Source: Botryosphaeria dothidea
Lineage: Eukaryota > Ascomycota > Dothideomycetes > Botryosphaeriales > Botryosphaeriaceae
Assembly (NCBI GenBank): GCA_011503125.2
Contig: WWBZ02000016.1
Location: 5,332,001-5,396,000 of the forward strand
Direction: 5' to 3'
Length of the DNA: 64,000 bases
Shown here in pieces: positions 55,141 to 64,000 of the stretch. Each line of letters begins with the position of its first letter. Within the stretch, counting starts at the first letter, position 1. Made by a program: the position numbers and the translations under genes. Below the pieces are notes generated by a model that was not told the DNA's origin, made no database searches, and saw only the letters and a list, made by a program, of their open reading frames with translations.

Positions 55141-58100
55141 GTAGGCTCTCCTCCCTAGAGGTAAGTTCCTACGAGCCTTTAGCCTAAGGGTCGAGGTTTT
55201 AAAGAGTAACGTTTATAGAACGTATTAAGGGCCTTAAGGTCTTTAATAAGGTCGTAAGGTTCCTAGGTTAGTATCGAGTAACTAGTCTATTTTACGAGGT
55301 ATTTCGGTTGTCTCCGGGTTGCTTTAACGTCTAGAATCTCTTCTACCCGGTACTCTTCTTCGCCGTTAACGATAACGGGCGGAGGCGGAGGTTAGACTTA
55401 ATTAGGTAAGGGGTTAGAGGCCGCGGGTTCGAGTAAAGAGACGTGGAATACGGGGTGGACTTTTATTATTCTTAGTAGTTCTAGGCGATAGGTATAAGTC
55501 GAGATCTTTTCTAGTATAGGAAAGGGGCTAAGGCGTTTAAAGTCGAGTTTATCCGAAGGTCTTATTATCGAGATATACCGTTTTAGAAGCTAAACGAGGT
55601 TACTAGGCTTAAAGACGGGTGGCGAGATACGGTCTTTATTAGCTTATTCTACGTAGGCATCTTATACGAATCGAATTTCTTAGCGAAGGTAGTTTTCGAG
55701 GTTTTCGAGGTTCTCTTAAAAGAGACGTAGGGGTTCGAGTGGGGCTAAGATCGGGTCTTTTCGTAGAATCTTATAACGAGGGTAGAAGCCGTAGTTTATA
55801 AAGAAGGGAGTAACCTTAGTCGTAGTCGAGATTATATTATTATAAGCGAATTTAGCAAGGAAGAGAAAGTCGTTCTAATCGTCTTATTAGTACGAAACGT
55901 AGGCACGAAGGTATTACTCGAGAATAGCGTTAATACGCTCTGTCTAGCCGTCGGTTTACGGGTAGAAAGCCGTACTAAAGTTAGTCTTAATAGATAGAGA
56001 TCTACTAAGAGCTCTAGTAAATTTAGAGGTAAAAATCGAGCCGCGGTTAGATACGAAGTCGTCGGGTAAGCTATATAGTCGAAAAACGTAGTCTCGATAA
56101 AGCTTAGTAAGCTCTATCGAATCGAGGGTTATTTAGCAAGGAATAAAGTAAGCTATTTTAGTTAGTCGATCTACGACTACTAATATAGTATCGAACGAGT
56201 TAGACGTTAGAAGTCCCGTAATTAAATCGAGAGAAACGGATTGCTAGCGGCGTTATAGCACTTTAAGGGGTTTTAAATATCTATAGAGAGTATATCGAGC
56301 GGGTTTAATTCTTTAGCAGGTCCTATAGTTTCGTATAAAACGAGCTACTATCTAGCGTAGACCTAGCCACTAGAAATTACGAGTAACGAGTTTAAATATT
56401 ACTACTTAGCCTAGGTATCTAGTAGCCGGATACGAGTATCGAGAGCTAATAATCCTTTAGCGGAGGCTTAGATCTTTAGGAATATAGATAAGTCTATTAA
56501 CTAGTAAGAGACTATCGTTATCCTTAGAATATACGCCTAAATCTATCTTAGGATATCGAAGTACGTAGGTATCGAGTACGGTAAGGATCTCTTGTCTAAG
56601 AGTATCCTTATCGAGTACTAAGCGAATTTTACTAGCTAGAGACGGTTCTAGCCTAGCGATTAAATAGCGAGTAGAAATAAGGGTCGAAATTTCGAATTTT
56701 TTAGAGGTAAGAATCGTAGTAGGGGGTAGGCGCCCCTCTCGAGCAGGGAGGTCTCCTAACCGTCTTATTAACGTATCTACGCGTTAATTCTTAGTTCCTA
56801 GGCGGTAGACGATCTTAAAGTCGAGTTCTAAGAGTTTAATTACCTAGCGTGCTTGCCGACGGTTTAAGATTTACTTAGAGGCAAAGCTAGTTAAATTCGA
56901 GTAATCTATAAGAACGAGGAGTGGCGAGGAGAGGTTAATAACGAGGGAATAGTATTCCTTTAGGGCTTCCACGATAGCTAAGAGTTTCTTATCCCCGATA
57001 CCGTAGTTCTACTCTACGAAGGTTATTTTCCGAGAGTAGTAGGCGATAGAATATAGGATTCTTCTACCATTATCGTAGGTTACCTATTAGAATAAAATTA
57101 CGGAGATAATAAAGTCGGATAAGTCGGTTTTAAGAATAGTTTCGAGTTAGAGGTTAAAGTATTAGAGGATTAAGTAAGAGCAGAAGGCTTCCTTAAGATA
57201 AGTAAATATCTTATTCTATTCTTTTCCCTAAGTAAAACGAATATTCTTAGCTAGGAGCCTAAAGAGAGCTCTAGCTTTTCGAGAGTATTCTTTAATAAAT
57301 CTTCGGTAAAAGTTTGTAAAGCTAAGGAACGATTAAAGATCTTTAACTAAGCGAGGAGCCTCTTAGTCTCTTACGACGGCTACCTTAGCCGGGTCTATAG
57401 AGATACCGTCTAGAGAGATAACGAAGCTAAGGAACGTAGTCGAAGTCGTATAGAAGTCGTATTTTTCGCCTTTTACGTACAGGCCTACTTCACGAAGTTT
57501 TTCGAGAACTAATTAGACGTGTTCGTAGTGCTCTTCTTCTATTTCCGAGTAGATAAGAATATTATCTAAGTAGACGACGTACTAGCGGTCGAGATATTTA
57601 TATAGTATATCGTTAACGAATTATTAGTAGGTAGTAGGCGTATTCGTAAGGCTAAAGGGTATAATAAGGTACTCGTATAGGCTATAGCGAGTCCTAAAGG
57701 CGGTTAAATATTCGGAGCCTTCCTTAATCCGGATAAGGTTATAAGTACCGCGAAGGTCGAGTCGAGTAAAAATACGAGAGCCTTAAAGTTAACGGAGAGT
57801 CTCGTTAATTAAGGGGAGTAGATAACGGTTCTTTTTCGTAATACCGTTTAGTTCGCGATAATCCACACAAAAACGAAGGCCGCTACCTAGTTTCTTAATA
57901 AAGAGAATAGGGGACGTAGAGGATAAGAATAAGGGCTGAATAAAACCTTTCTTAAGGTTCTTATCAAGATATTCGCGTAGAGCCTTAAGCTCTAAATCGG
58001 ATATTAAGTAGAGAGGACCGAATAGGGGTTTCTTGCCCTCTTCTAGCGAAATTTTATAATTAATATATCGATATAGAAGAAGCTTATCGGCCTCTTTCTT

Positions 58101-58760
58101 AGTAAAGAAAGAAAGAAGGTAGTAAAATCGAGCCGGGATTCGTGAGCGGAGGGTTTCGAGTTCTTATTCCGGGGTTTATTATTCCGTTTTTTTAAGGCTT
58201 TTAAGGTGTTCTTAGATTTCCTTAATTAATACGGTATAGATCCTAGTCTTATCTCGTTAGATATAGCGGGTAAGAGCGGCGTAGGATACCGTAGCGTAAG
58301 AGATCGAAGGCGGATTAGAAGGCGTAATCGTAGGTTATCGAGTAGGTAAGTAATTTACTTAGTAGAAAGAAGAAGCGAAGGTAATAGTATTTCTTAACTA
58401 GAGAATCTATAGATCGTATCTTTCTAGCTAAGGTTTTCTAAGAATAATAGAATATTAACTAAGCTTAGTTACCTAAAAGATAAGGAGTTCTTAGTATTAA
58501 TTAATATCGAGTTAAAGATCGGCTTTATAAGTAATCTACCTAGCTATAGATCTATTAGCTAGCTCGAGGGATTTAGATTATATTTTTTAACGAGTAGGGA
58601 GCGAGTATTCCTTAATAAAAGCATTATCTATAAATAAGAACGAAGTACTAGAGTCTAGTATAGACGAGGTTTCGATTATATTATTAACTACTAACTTAAG
58701 AATAAGGAGTAGACGTTTTCCGAGATTAATAGCGCGTAGTTTCGAGGTACGAGGTTCGGG
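55141..58760 (-). pseudogene. pol: Gypsy-A4 pol remnant
   Basis: Minus-strand pol, C-terminus at left: chromodomain about 55,260-55,380, integrase about 55,480-57,000, RNase H about 57,000-57,180, reverse transcriptase about 57,450-58,150 with YLDN at 57,561-57,572, protease about 58,480-58,760. Frame carries TAG/TAA stops. In function it would copy the element RNA and insert the cDNA, with the chromodomain guiding it to heterochromatin as in other chromoviruses (family knowledge). Confidence 0.85.
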
Positions 58761-58859
58761 GGGTAAAAATAAGAGTATTCCGAGGTTCGAAGATAAAGAA
58801 GCAAGAATAGAGAATTAATTTAAAGTAGAAAGTAGCGGGGGGCTAGGCAGGTGCCGGGT

Positions 58860-60060
58860 ACTACCTAGCCTTCTACGTTTTTTAATACGTAGAGGACTAA
58901 AGCCGTAGGAGGAGTTATAGAAGTCGAGGTTTTAGAGACGAGTAGACTTATTACTAGTAGCGAGGTAGGCGGAGAGGGTATAGTTATAGTCGAATTAAGG
59001 TTTAGACCCTTTAAACTCTTTAGACCCTTTGCCTTAGGGCACTTACGTACCTAGTAGTTCGGATTACTATAGTAAGCGCAGAGATTATTAGCTCTTCGGT
59101 ACGCTTTTCGAGTAGAGGTATTTAGTTTTATAGGTTTACTTTAGAGGATCGAGGTTAGCGCGGGAGACGAGGATCGAGGGATAGCTAGTATAGAGAGAGG
59201 AGTCGAGGTAGGAGTACGAGTTACGGGTGTCTTTTTCTCAATTATTCGAGCATAGAGTTAGTTATCTAACGCAATATAGGTTTTAGCGAACTTTTCGAAT
59301 TCTAGTAGTATAGAACGTCTAATAAGAAGATTCTTAAGGTTCTTCTTAAGGCTAAGGCGGAAGTAGTAAATCTTTACTACGTTTTCCTTCTAACTAAGAG
59401 TCGTAATAAGCGAGAGAAACCGTAAGTAGTAAGCCGAGTAGAACTTATCTTATTTAAGCGCGAGGAGGGATCGTTTAGCCGTTGCGTAAGTATTAGAATT
59501 ATTAAATACGGCCTTAAGAGCTTAGTAGAAGACCTTATAATTATCGAAGTCTACGGAACCGTTCGAAGCAGAGACGTAAGGGGCAAACTAAGTATAAGCC
59601 GCATCGCGAAGATATAACCTAGCGTAGGTAATCTTAGCTATATCCGTTATAAAAGTAGATGGGTCCGAGGTAAATTTAAGTTAAAGTTGCGTAGCGAAGT
59701 TCTAGAATCGAGTGCGTTCTCCTTTAAAGGGTTCTAGATCCGATATCTTAGGAATGCGGGGACGTAGAGTTTCTAAAGAAGATACCGTAGACGTAGTAGC
59801 CGGCGTATTAGTAGGGAGGTTCGGGGCTAGTAGTTAGAGTCGGGCGAAGGCTTTATCTTAGCTAAAACCGTAGTAGTAAAAGATGCAAGTAACTTAGGCG
59901 TTCGTAGTATTCTTAGAGATAGCTAGTAAATCGATATCGGATCTTAGGCAAGATTATCTTCCTCTAGCGTATATCTAGCTAAGAGTAACGCGTAGAGAAA
60001 CCGGGATATCTTTAGGGAAGGTAGGACGAGCGTTAATAGGAGTAGGGACTTAATTAAGAA
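58860..60060 (-). pseudogene. gag: Gypsy-A4 gag remnant
   Basis: Collinear with A3 gag but more mutated: capsid-like domain at about 59,240-59,720 and knuckle-like segment near 59,010-59,070. The initiating ATG of A3 is not preserved. Lies next to the 5' LTR at 60,174. Confidence 0.75.
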
Positions 60061-60173
60061 CTTAGAAGAGCGTATCCTAAGGATTAGGAGGTATAGTTCT
60101 ATTAACTATTTTAGGGATTATAGTCTAGGGCTTCGGCGAGAGCTTTAGGCCTACTAGAGAGAGTCTAGTAAAA

Positions 60174-60560
60174 TATAATAAACGGACCTTAGAGGGGGGG
60201 CGGAGAGACGAGGTAACGAAGCCGGTAAAGGTAGTAGGGGTAAAATAATACCGAAGTATAAGGGTGTAGTTTAAAGGGCGAGGGTACGAGATATAAGAGA
60301 CGAGAGGCGAGGAACGAGGGGCGAGGGACGAGGGACGAGGGAGGTAAGTAAGGTCTAATTTAAGGCGTACTAAGTTGTACGCGAGGAATACTTATTACTA
60401 GACTAAAGAACTAACTATAAAGTAGAGGGGCGAGCTTTATATATATAAAGAACGAACTAAAATACTAGCTTCCTAATTTATAAGTAGGTAAGTCTAGATC
60501 TAAATTTTAAATTAACGAAGGTAAATAAGTAAGGGGTCTATATAAGCTACGTTTATAATA
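60174..60560 (-). repeat. LTR-A, 5' LTR of A4 (387 bp)
   Basis: Same length and termini as the other LTR of A4; differences are few and mostly of RIP type. Confidence 0.92.
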
Positions 60561-60579
60561 TAGATACTACCTCGAGCTA

Positions 60580-61187
60580 CTATAGTTATTTAAAGATCCT
60601 TAACTAATCCCGAATCCTATATTACTAATATAAAAAGGAGAAGTAATCGTAGTAAAGATTAAAGAGATAACCGAATAGGTAGAAGTATTAATAGCGAACG
60701 TATAATAGAATTAGGAGATCTAAGTAAATCGATATAGGAACCTATTACTAGCGTATAAAGTAGGGGATAAAGTCTAGCTAAATCTTAAGAATATACGAAC
60801 GAACCGCCTAAGCCGGAAGCGTAATAATCGAGTAGTAAAGTTTATAGTTATCGAGGTTATTAGCCCTTATAGCTATAAACTAGACGTACTAACTAGGATA
60901 TATAACGTCTTTAACGTCGATCTCTTACGCCTAGCTAGAATAGATTCTTTACTAAGCTAAGAATAGAACGATTATTAACTACTAGCTATACTCGTTAATA
61001 GAGAAGAAAAATAGAGAGTTAAAGCTATTTTAGGTAAAAAACTAGGAAGACGGCTAGACTAGCGAAAACGATAGAAACTCTATTAAGTTAAGTAGAGAGA
61101 ATACGCGCGGCTAACTTAGGAACTAGTAAGCGCTTTAGAAGATACTAAAGCCCTAGAGATCTATCTTTAAAACCGGGAGGAGGGTAA
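60580..61187 (+). pseudogene. pol: Gypsy-B4 pol C-terminus (post-integrase and chromodomain-like)
   Basis: Conceptual translation shows the conserved post-integrase region of gypsy pol: YKVGDKV-LNLKNIRTNR, then KFIVIEVISPYSYKLDVLT and VFNVDLLRLARIDSL. This is followed by a chromodomain-like stretch (NREEK-RVKAILGKKLGRR, about 61,000-61,050). Several TAG/TAA stops. Upstream domains are missing. Confidence 0.8.
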
Positions 61188-61437
61188 TATTACGGTTTAA
61201 ACCCTAAGGGTACCTTAGATAGATTCTACGGCGAGATCTTAGATTAAGAGGATCCTAAAGCTTAATAAAGCTTAATAAGAATACTCTATAACTCGCTACT
61301 AATAAAAGAGACTCTAGAGAGATATATAAGTAGCGCTATCTTACTTAAATCTTTCTTTCTTTTCTCTTTAGCTTAGTCTTCTCGTAGATAGTAATACTAC
61401 TATATTTCCGCGAGTATACCGGATATAAGCTATTATA
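61188..61437 (+). repeat. LTR-B, 3' LTR of B4 (250 bp)
   Basis: TATTACGGTTTAAACCC...GCTATTATA, same length as LTRs at 14,222 and 31,773. The right flank TCTAT continues as LINE 3' UTR. Confidence 0.9.
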
Positions 61438-62860
61438 TCTATAGTTATTTTACTCGAGGGGGAAAACCTTATTACCTAGTAAAAACCCCTTCTTTCTATC
61501 TAGGTCTATTTATTTCTACTAGTTCTATTTTTTCTTCTTATCGGTAGCGGCTACTATAGTAGCCCTATATTCGCCTACTAGCTCTATCTCTTTAGTTCTT
61601 ATTCTTATAGTTATCTAGATTCTAGTATTTCTAGTAGTTCTCCTAGTTTCTCTTCCTAGTTATTCTTCTAGATTAGTTTCCTAGCTAGACTAAACTAACT
61701 AAATAGCTCTAGGCGTAGAAACTAGCCTATTACTACTTTAATTCTCTTCTTTATTAAGAGGAGAGAGTAATAGTCCGTAGTTCCTATTCTTTAGAGTATT
61801 TATATTCTATTCTATTAGAAGTAGAAGTAGAAGAGAAGAATATACTTTAGAGTTTATCTATACTAGCCGTATAGATAGATAGAACTAGAATACTCTAATA
61901 TCTTACGCCTTAAGAGAAAGTTCTTTAGTCTAATATACTCTATATATAGTAGAGTAGCGAGTATATTCTATAGCTTAGATAGTTCGCTATAGATTTATCT
62001 AATTTTTAGGTTCTACTATATACTTTAGGCTACTAGCTTATTTTATCTTTCCTAGCTAGTAGACTTTATCTATCTCTTCTTCTACTTATTTCTATATACT
62101 ATACGTAGCTTCGTTTACTTTGAAAGACTTTAGTAGATAGAGAGATAGTAGTTAAGAAGTAAGTTTATCTTTTTTCTAAGTAGAATTCTTCTAGTAGAGC
62201 TAGTAGCGCCTCTAGTACTTAGAGTAGCCCGAGCTATTTATTTAATACTCTAGTAAGTTTCCTCTACTACTACCGCGACTAGACTATTTCTAGCTTTAAT
62301 AGCCTAGGCTAGTACTAGTTCGTCTAGATATAGTAAGAGTAGGGGAATTCCTATCTTATACTCTAAGGTTTATATATTAGTTAACTTATACGCTCCTAAG
62401 ATAGTACGTAGATACTAGTTTTAGATCTTCTTTAGTAGCTAGATAGTTATTTTTCTCTATTCTAGGATTCTCTCTAGAATATACTATATTCTATAGCCGT
62501 AGATAAGAACTAGCCTTACTACGGCTATATAGATATAATAGGCTTTAGTAAATAAGGCTTTCTAGATAAACGCTATAAGTCTAGAGAGAGATATATACTA
62601 TTTAATTATCTTAGCTTCTATTTCCCTAATATAGAATCTCTATCTAAGCTTATTATCTACGTAGACTTCTAGAATCTTAATTATAGGCTCTAGGTATCTA
62701 GTAAATCTAGAAATACGGATCTCTACTACTATATTAAATCTTTTTAGTTTTCTTATAAAATAAATAAGATAATACTTATCGGGCGAGAAAGCTAACCCGT
62801 AGATAGCTATCTAGTACTTATAAATTTAATATACTTTCTCTAGTATTCTATAGTTCTATT

Positions 62861-62876
62861 CTATAGATCTACTAAA
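62861..62876 (+). repeat. Target-site duplication of L9, left copy
   Basis: CTATAGATCTACTAAA, repeated exactly at 62,972-62,987. Confidence 0.88.
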
Positions 62877-62971
62877 AGGTTTTCCTCCTCGTGTAAAATA
62901 ACTATAGATAGCTAGCCCCGCATAGACCCGTAAGGGAGCTATATCGGGAAGAAATAAATTTATCTATCTAT
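62877..62971 (+). mobile_element. LINE copy L9: 95-bp 3' stub with target duplication
   Basis: Only the last 95 bp of the LINE, plus strand, inserted in the RT region of L8 and flanked by a perfect 16-bp repeat. It keeps GTGT and GCA where neighbours have TA, so it is younger and less RIP-mutated than L8. It shows that the LINE machinery produced very short 5'-truncated insertions. Confidence 0.92.
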
Positions 62972-62987
62972 CTATAGATCTACTAAA
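62972..62987 (+). repeat. Target-site duplication of L9, right copy
   Basis: CTATAGATCTACTAAA, identical to 62,861-62,876; L8 resumes through it. Confidence 0.88.
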
Positions 62988-63312
62988 GATTAGAATATTA
63001 GTATTATTAACGAATCTAAAGGGGAAGATATTACTCCTACGTAGCTATATAAGTAGATTAGAAGTAAAGAATAGATAGAGTATCGGCGATAGTAAGAATT
63101 TCTAGGAAATTTTAGTTAAGGTCTAGATTAGTAGACTAGTAAAGTCTCCGAAGGATAGCTAAGTAGTATAGTTCTATAGAAAGAATCGAGTAAATCTTTC
63201 TACTTATTCTAAAAGTTTTACTATTCTTATATTATAGAGAAGCCTTCTATAAGATACGTAGTTATATACTTCTAAGATATCTAGGCTAAGAACTAAAGCT
63301 ACTAGCTCTAGG

Positions 63313-63496
63313 TGTTAGAGTCTGAAGCCTTAGGATCAAGCCTCAGAGGATCATCGGCGGGTCACGTGACGCCAAGCCTCCCTTGTATATAACTCTTTCC
63401 TTTCTTCTACGTCTTCTCTTCTTTCTCCTTAAGTCTAGCTTAACGTACATAGCGCAATATACCTTTCAGCGATTATCCTGAGGTTAAGCCCTAACA
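63313..63496 (+). repeat. LTR-G, 5' LTR (184 bp)
   Basis: TGTTAG at the start and CTAACA at the end, a perfect 6-bp inverted terminus with canonical TG...CA. No second copy lies in the window, so the end is inferred from the terminus and from where gag leader begins. Confidence 0.75.
63361..63392 (+). promoter_or_regulatory. LTR-G promoter: GTCACGTGAC palindrome and TATATAA
   Basis: A perfect 10-bp palindrome GTCACGTGAC (63,361-63,370) with a CACGTG E-box core of the kind bound by bHLH factors, followed 16 bp later by TATATAA (63,386-63,392) and a CT-rich tract. The layout suits an LTR promoter; binding is inferred. Confidence 0.5.
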
Positions 63497-63562
63497 TTAG
63501 CTAGACTTCCTATATTGGACTTACTGGACATCGGATCACTGGCACAGTTGCGCACTAGAATT

Positions 63563-63616
63563 ACTGGAATCACTGGAATCACTGGAATCACTGGAATCAC
63601 CGGAATCACCGGAATC
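63563..63616 (+). repeat. 9-bp minisatellite, six units
   Basis: Four ACTGGAATC units followed by two ACCGGAATC units, in the leader between LTR-G and gag. It explains the repetitive GIT/PVI peptides that appear in both strands. Confidence 0.95.
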
Positions 63617-63695
63617 ACTCGATATAAGTCCTTAAGAGCATGGACAAGAGCTATAGGCTCAAGAGAACCAAGAAACGAAGCGGTTACTGCTACAA

Positions 63696-64000
63696 ATGAT
63701 GGCACGAATGGATACTCTTACCTAAGAGGTTATACAGCTTAAGGAGGAGAAGGAGGAACTCTTGAAGGTGGGAGGCGCCCAAACCCCTTCTATACAACCC
63801 TTAGGGGAGGCCGGAGAAAAGGAGGCTAGGGTAGCCGGAATTGCCTCGGACCCCCCTGCCCCTGAGTTAGGACCCACTAGCCACCCCACCAAGACAGGCC
63901 CCACGAAGAACCTCGGCCCTCTCGCCGAGTTTTCGGGTAATAGAGAAGAACTCGAGCCTTGGATTGCCCAGGCCTAAGCCAAACTCGTCGTGGACTACAC
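63696..64000 (+). pseudogene. gag: Gypsy-G gag, 5' part, two RIP-type stops
   Basis: Starts ATGATGGCACGA at 63,696. The frame runs through an N-terminal coiled-coil-like stretch (IQLKEEKEELLK), a Pro-rich linker and the start of a capsid-like domain (GPLAEFSGNREELEPWI). Two in-frame TAA codons interrupt it, after MARMDTLT (63,717-63,719) and after AQA near the end (about 63,975). Both fit CAA to TAA. Otherwise open to the window edge. Light RIP of a recent element. Confidence 0.7.

Larger units (their letters stand above)
54754..60560 (-). mobile_element. Gypsy-A copy A4, complete (5,807 bp)
   Basis: Full-length minus-strand element with two 387-bp LTRs (54,754-55,140 and 60,174-60,560) and uninterrupted internal sequence, so it serves as the family reference. 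RIP is moderate: stops and YLDN are present, but scattered TG and CA remain. Left flank is LINE L7 and right flank is Gypsy-B; the adjacent 5 bp (TAGAG and TAGAT) agree at four of five positions only, and the flanks are not two halves of one sequence. Confidence 0.92.
60561..61437 (+). mobile_element. Gypsy-B copy B4: pol 3' end and 3' LTR
   Basis: Plus-strand end of a gypsy element. The coding part (60,561-61,187) leads directly into a 250-bp LTR-B (61,188-61,437). The left part was replaced by Gypsy-A4. This copy proves that LTR-B belongs to a gypsy family. The right flank is LINE 3' sequence, so B4 sits in LINE L8. Confidence 0.85.
61438..63312 (-). mobile_element. LINE copy L8, interrupted at both ends
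   Basis: Minus-strand LINE 3' half: 3' UTR minus its outermost ~70 bp (cut by LTR-B), RT C-terminal part, up to 63,312 where Gypsy-G begins. RT box at 63,003-63,014 reads FVNN. Carries the 95-bp LINE insertion L9. Strongly RIP-mutated. Confidence 0.88.
63313..64000 (+). mobile_element. Gypsy-G: 5' end of a young LTR retrotransposon
   Basis: It starts with a 184-bp LTR (TGTTAGAG...CCTAACA) inserted in LINE L8 and continues into a leader and gag, leaving the window. ATG, CA and TG are abundant, in sharp contrast to the LINE on its left, so the element arrived recently and has had little RIP. Family is judged gypsy-like from the gag start (LGPLAEFSGNREELEPWI, reminiscent of the F.G.R.EL..W pattern); the 3' part is not visible. 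Confidence 0.75.

Noticed and set aside
63484..63742. ORFs with repeated GIT or PVI peptides on both strands
   Set aside because: Produced by the 9-bp minisatellite, which stays open in several frames; they lie in the untranslated leader of Gypsy-G.
63722..63904. Minus-strand ORF of 60 codons opposite Gypsy-G gag
   Set aside because: The plus strand carries the gag frame with an ATG and capsid-like motif; the minus ORF has no features.

Overview
The window reads as a repeat-dense block of a filamentous ascomycete (Pezizomycotina) genome, almost all transposable elements degraded by repeat-induced point mutation (RIP). From 1 to about 46,430 the dinucleotides CpA and TpG are nearly gone while CpG survives and TpA is in excess. 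Stops in former reading frames are TAG/TAA, and Cys codons have become Tyr codons. The element types (Tad-like LINEs, chromodomain Ty3/gypsy, Ty1/copia), an apparent ~49-nt GT-AG intron and a RIP-like mutation spectrum all point the same way. The species cannot be told from this window.

Layout. 1-6,255: minus-strand LINE copies (L1, L2), L2 carrying two SINE insertions. 6,256-8,572: 3' end of a gypsy pol (Gypsy-F). 8,573-14,221: Gypsy-A copy A1 with a third SINE. 14,222-14,821: 5' LTR and leader of Gypsy-B, broken by a Ty1/copia element (14,822-17,805). 17,806-30,198: two LINEs head to head (L3 minus, L4 plus), with a 5'-truncated LINE (L5) nested in L4. 30,199-32,560: Gypsy-B gag and LTRs on opposite strands plus a solo LTR. 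32,638-46,433: Gypsy-A copy A2, split by a complete 8.0-kb Gypsy-D (37,888-45,915). 46,434-51,430: an island that keeps CpA/TpG and holds the only host-like genes. 51,431-63,312: Gypsy-A copies A3 and A4, a fourth SINE, LINE fragments and a Gypsy-B 3' end. 63,313-64,000: the 5' end of a young LTR element (Gypsy-G) running off the window.

Host-like content is small. A single-exon reading frame of about 880 codons on the minus strand (47,426-50,071) looks like the fungal DUF3505 / tyrosine-recombinase-like family and has eleven in-frame TAG/TAA codons. An intact 153-residue secreted protein with eight cysteines (50,773-51,234) is effector-like and is the only intact gene I can support.

Most notable observations: (1) a ~610-bp tRNA-headed SINE family, four copies each with a 15-16-bp target duplication, whose 3' end resembles the 3' end of the resident LINE; (2) an antisense, apparently intron-containing coiled-coil reading frame between pol and the 3' LTR of Gypsy-D; (3) a graded loss of the LINE reverse-transcriptase catalytic box across copies (FVDD, FVDN, FVNN, FINN), which works as a RIP clock; (4) RIP-type stops in a gene that has no second copy here. 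Coordinates of element ends supported by target duplications or LTR termini are exact to a base or two. Domain limits inside degraded elements are approximate and come from reading translations by eye.
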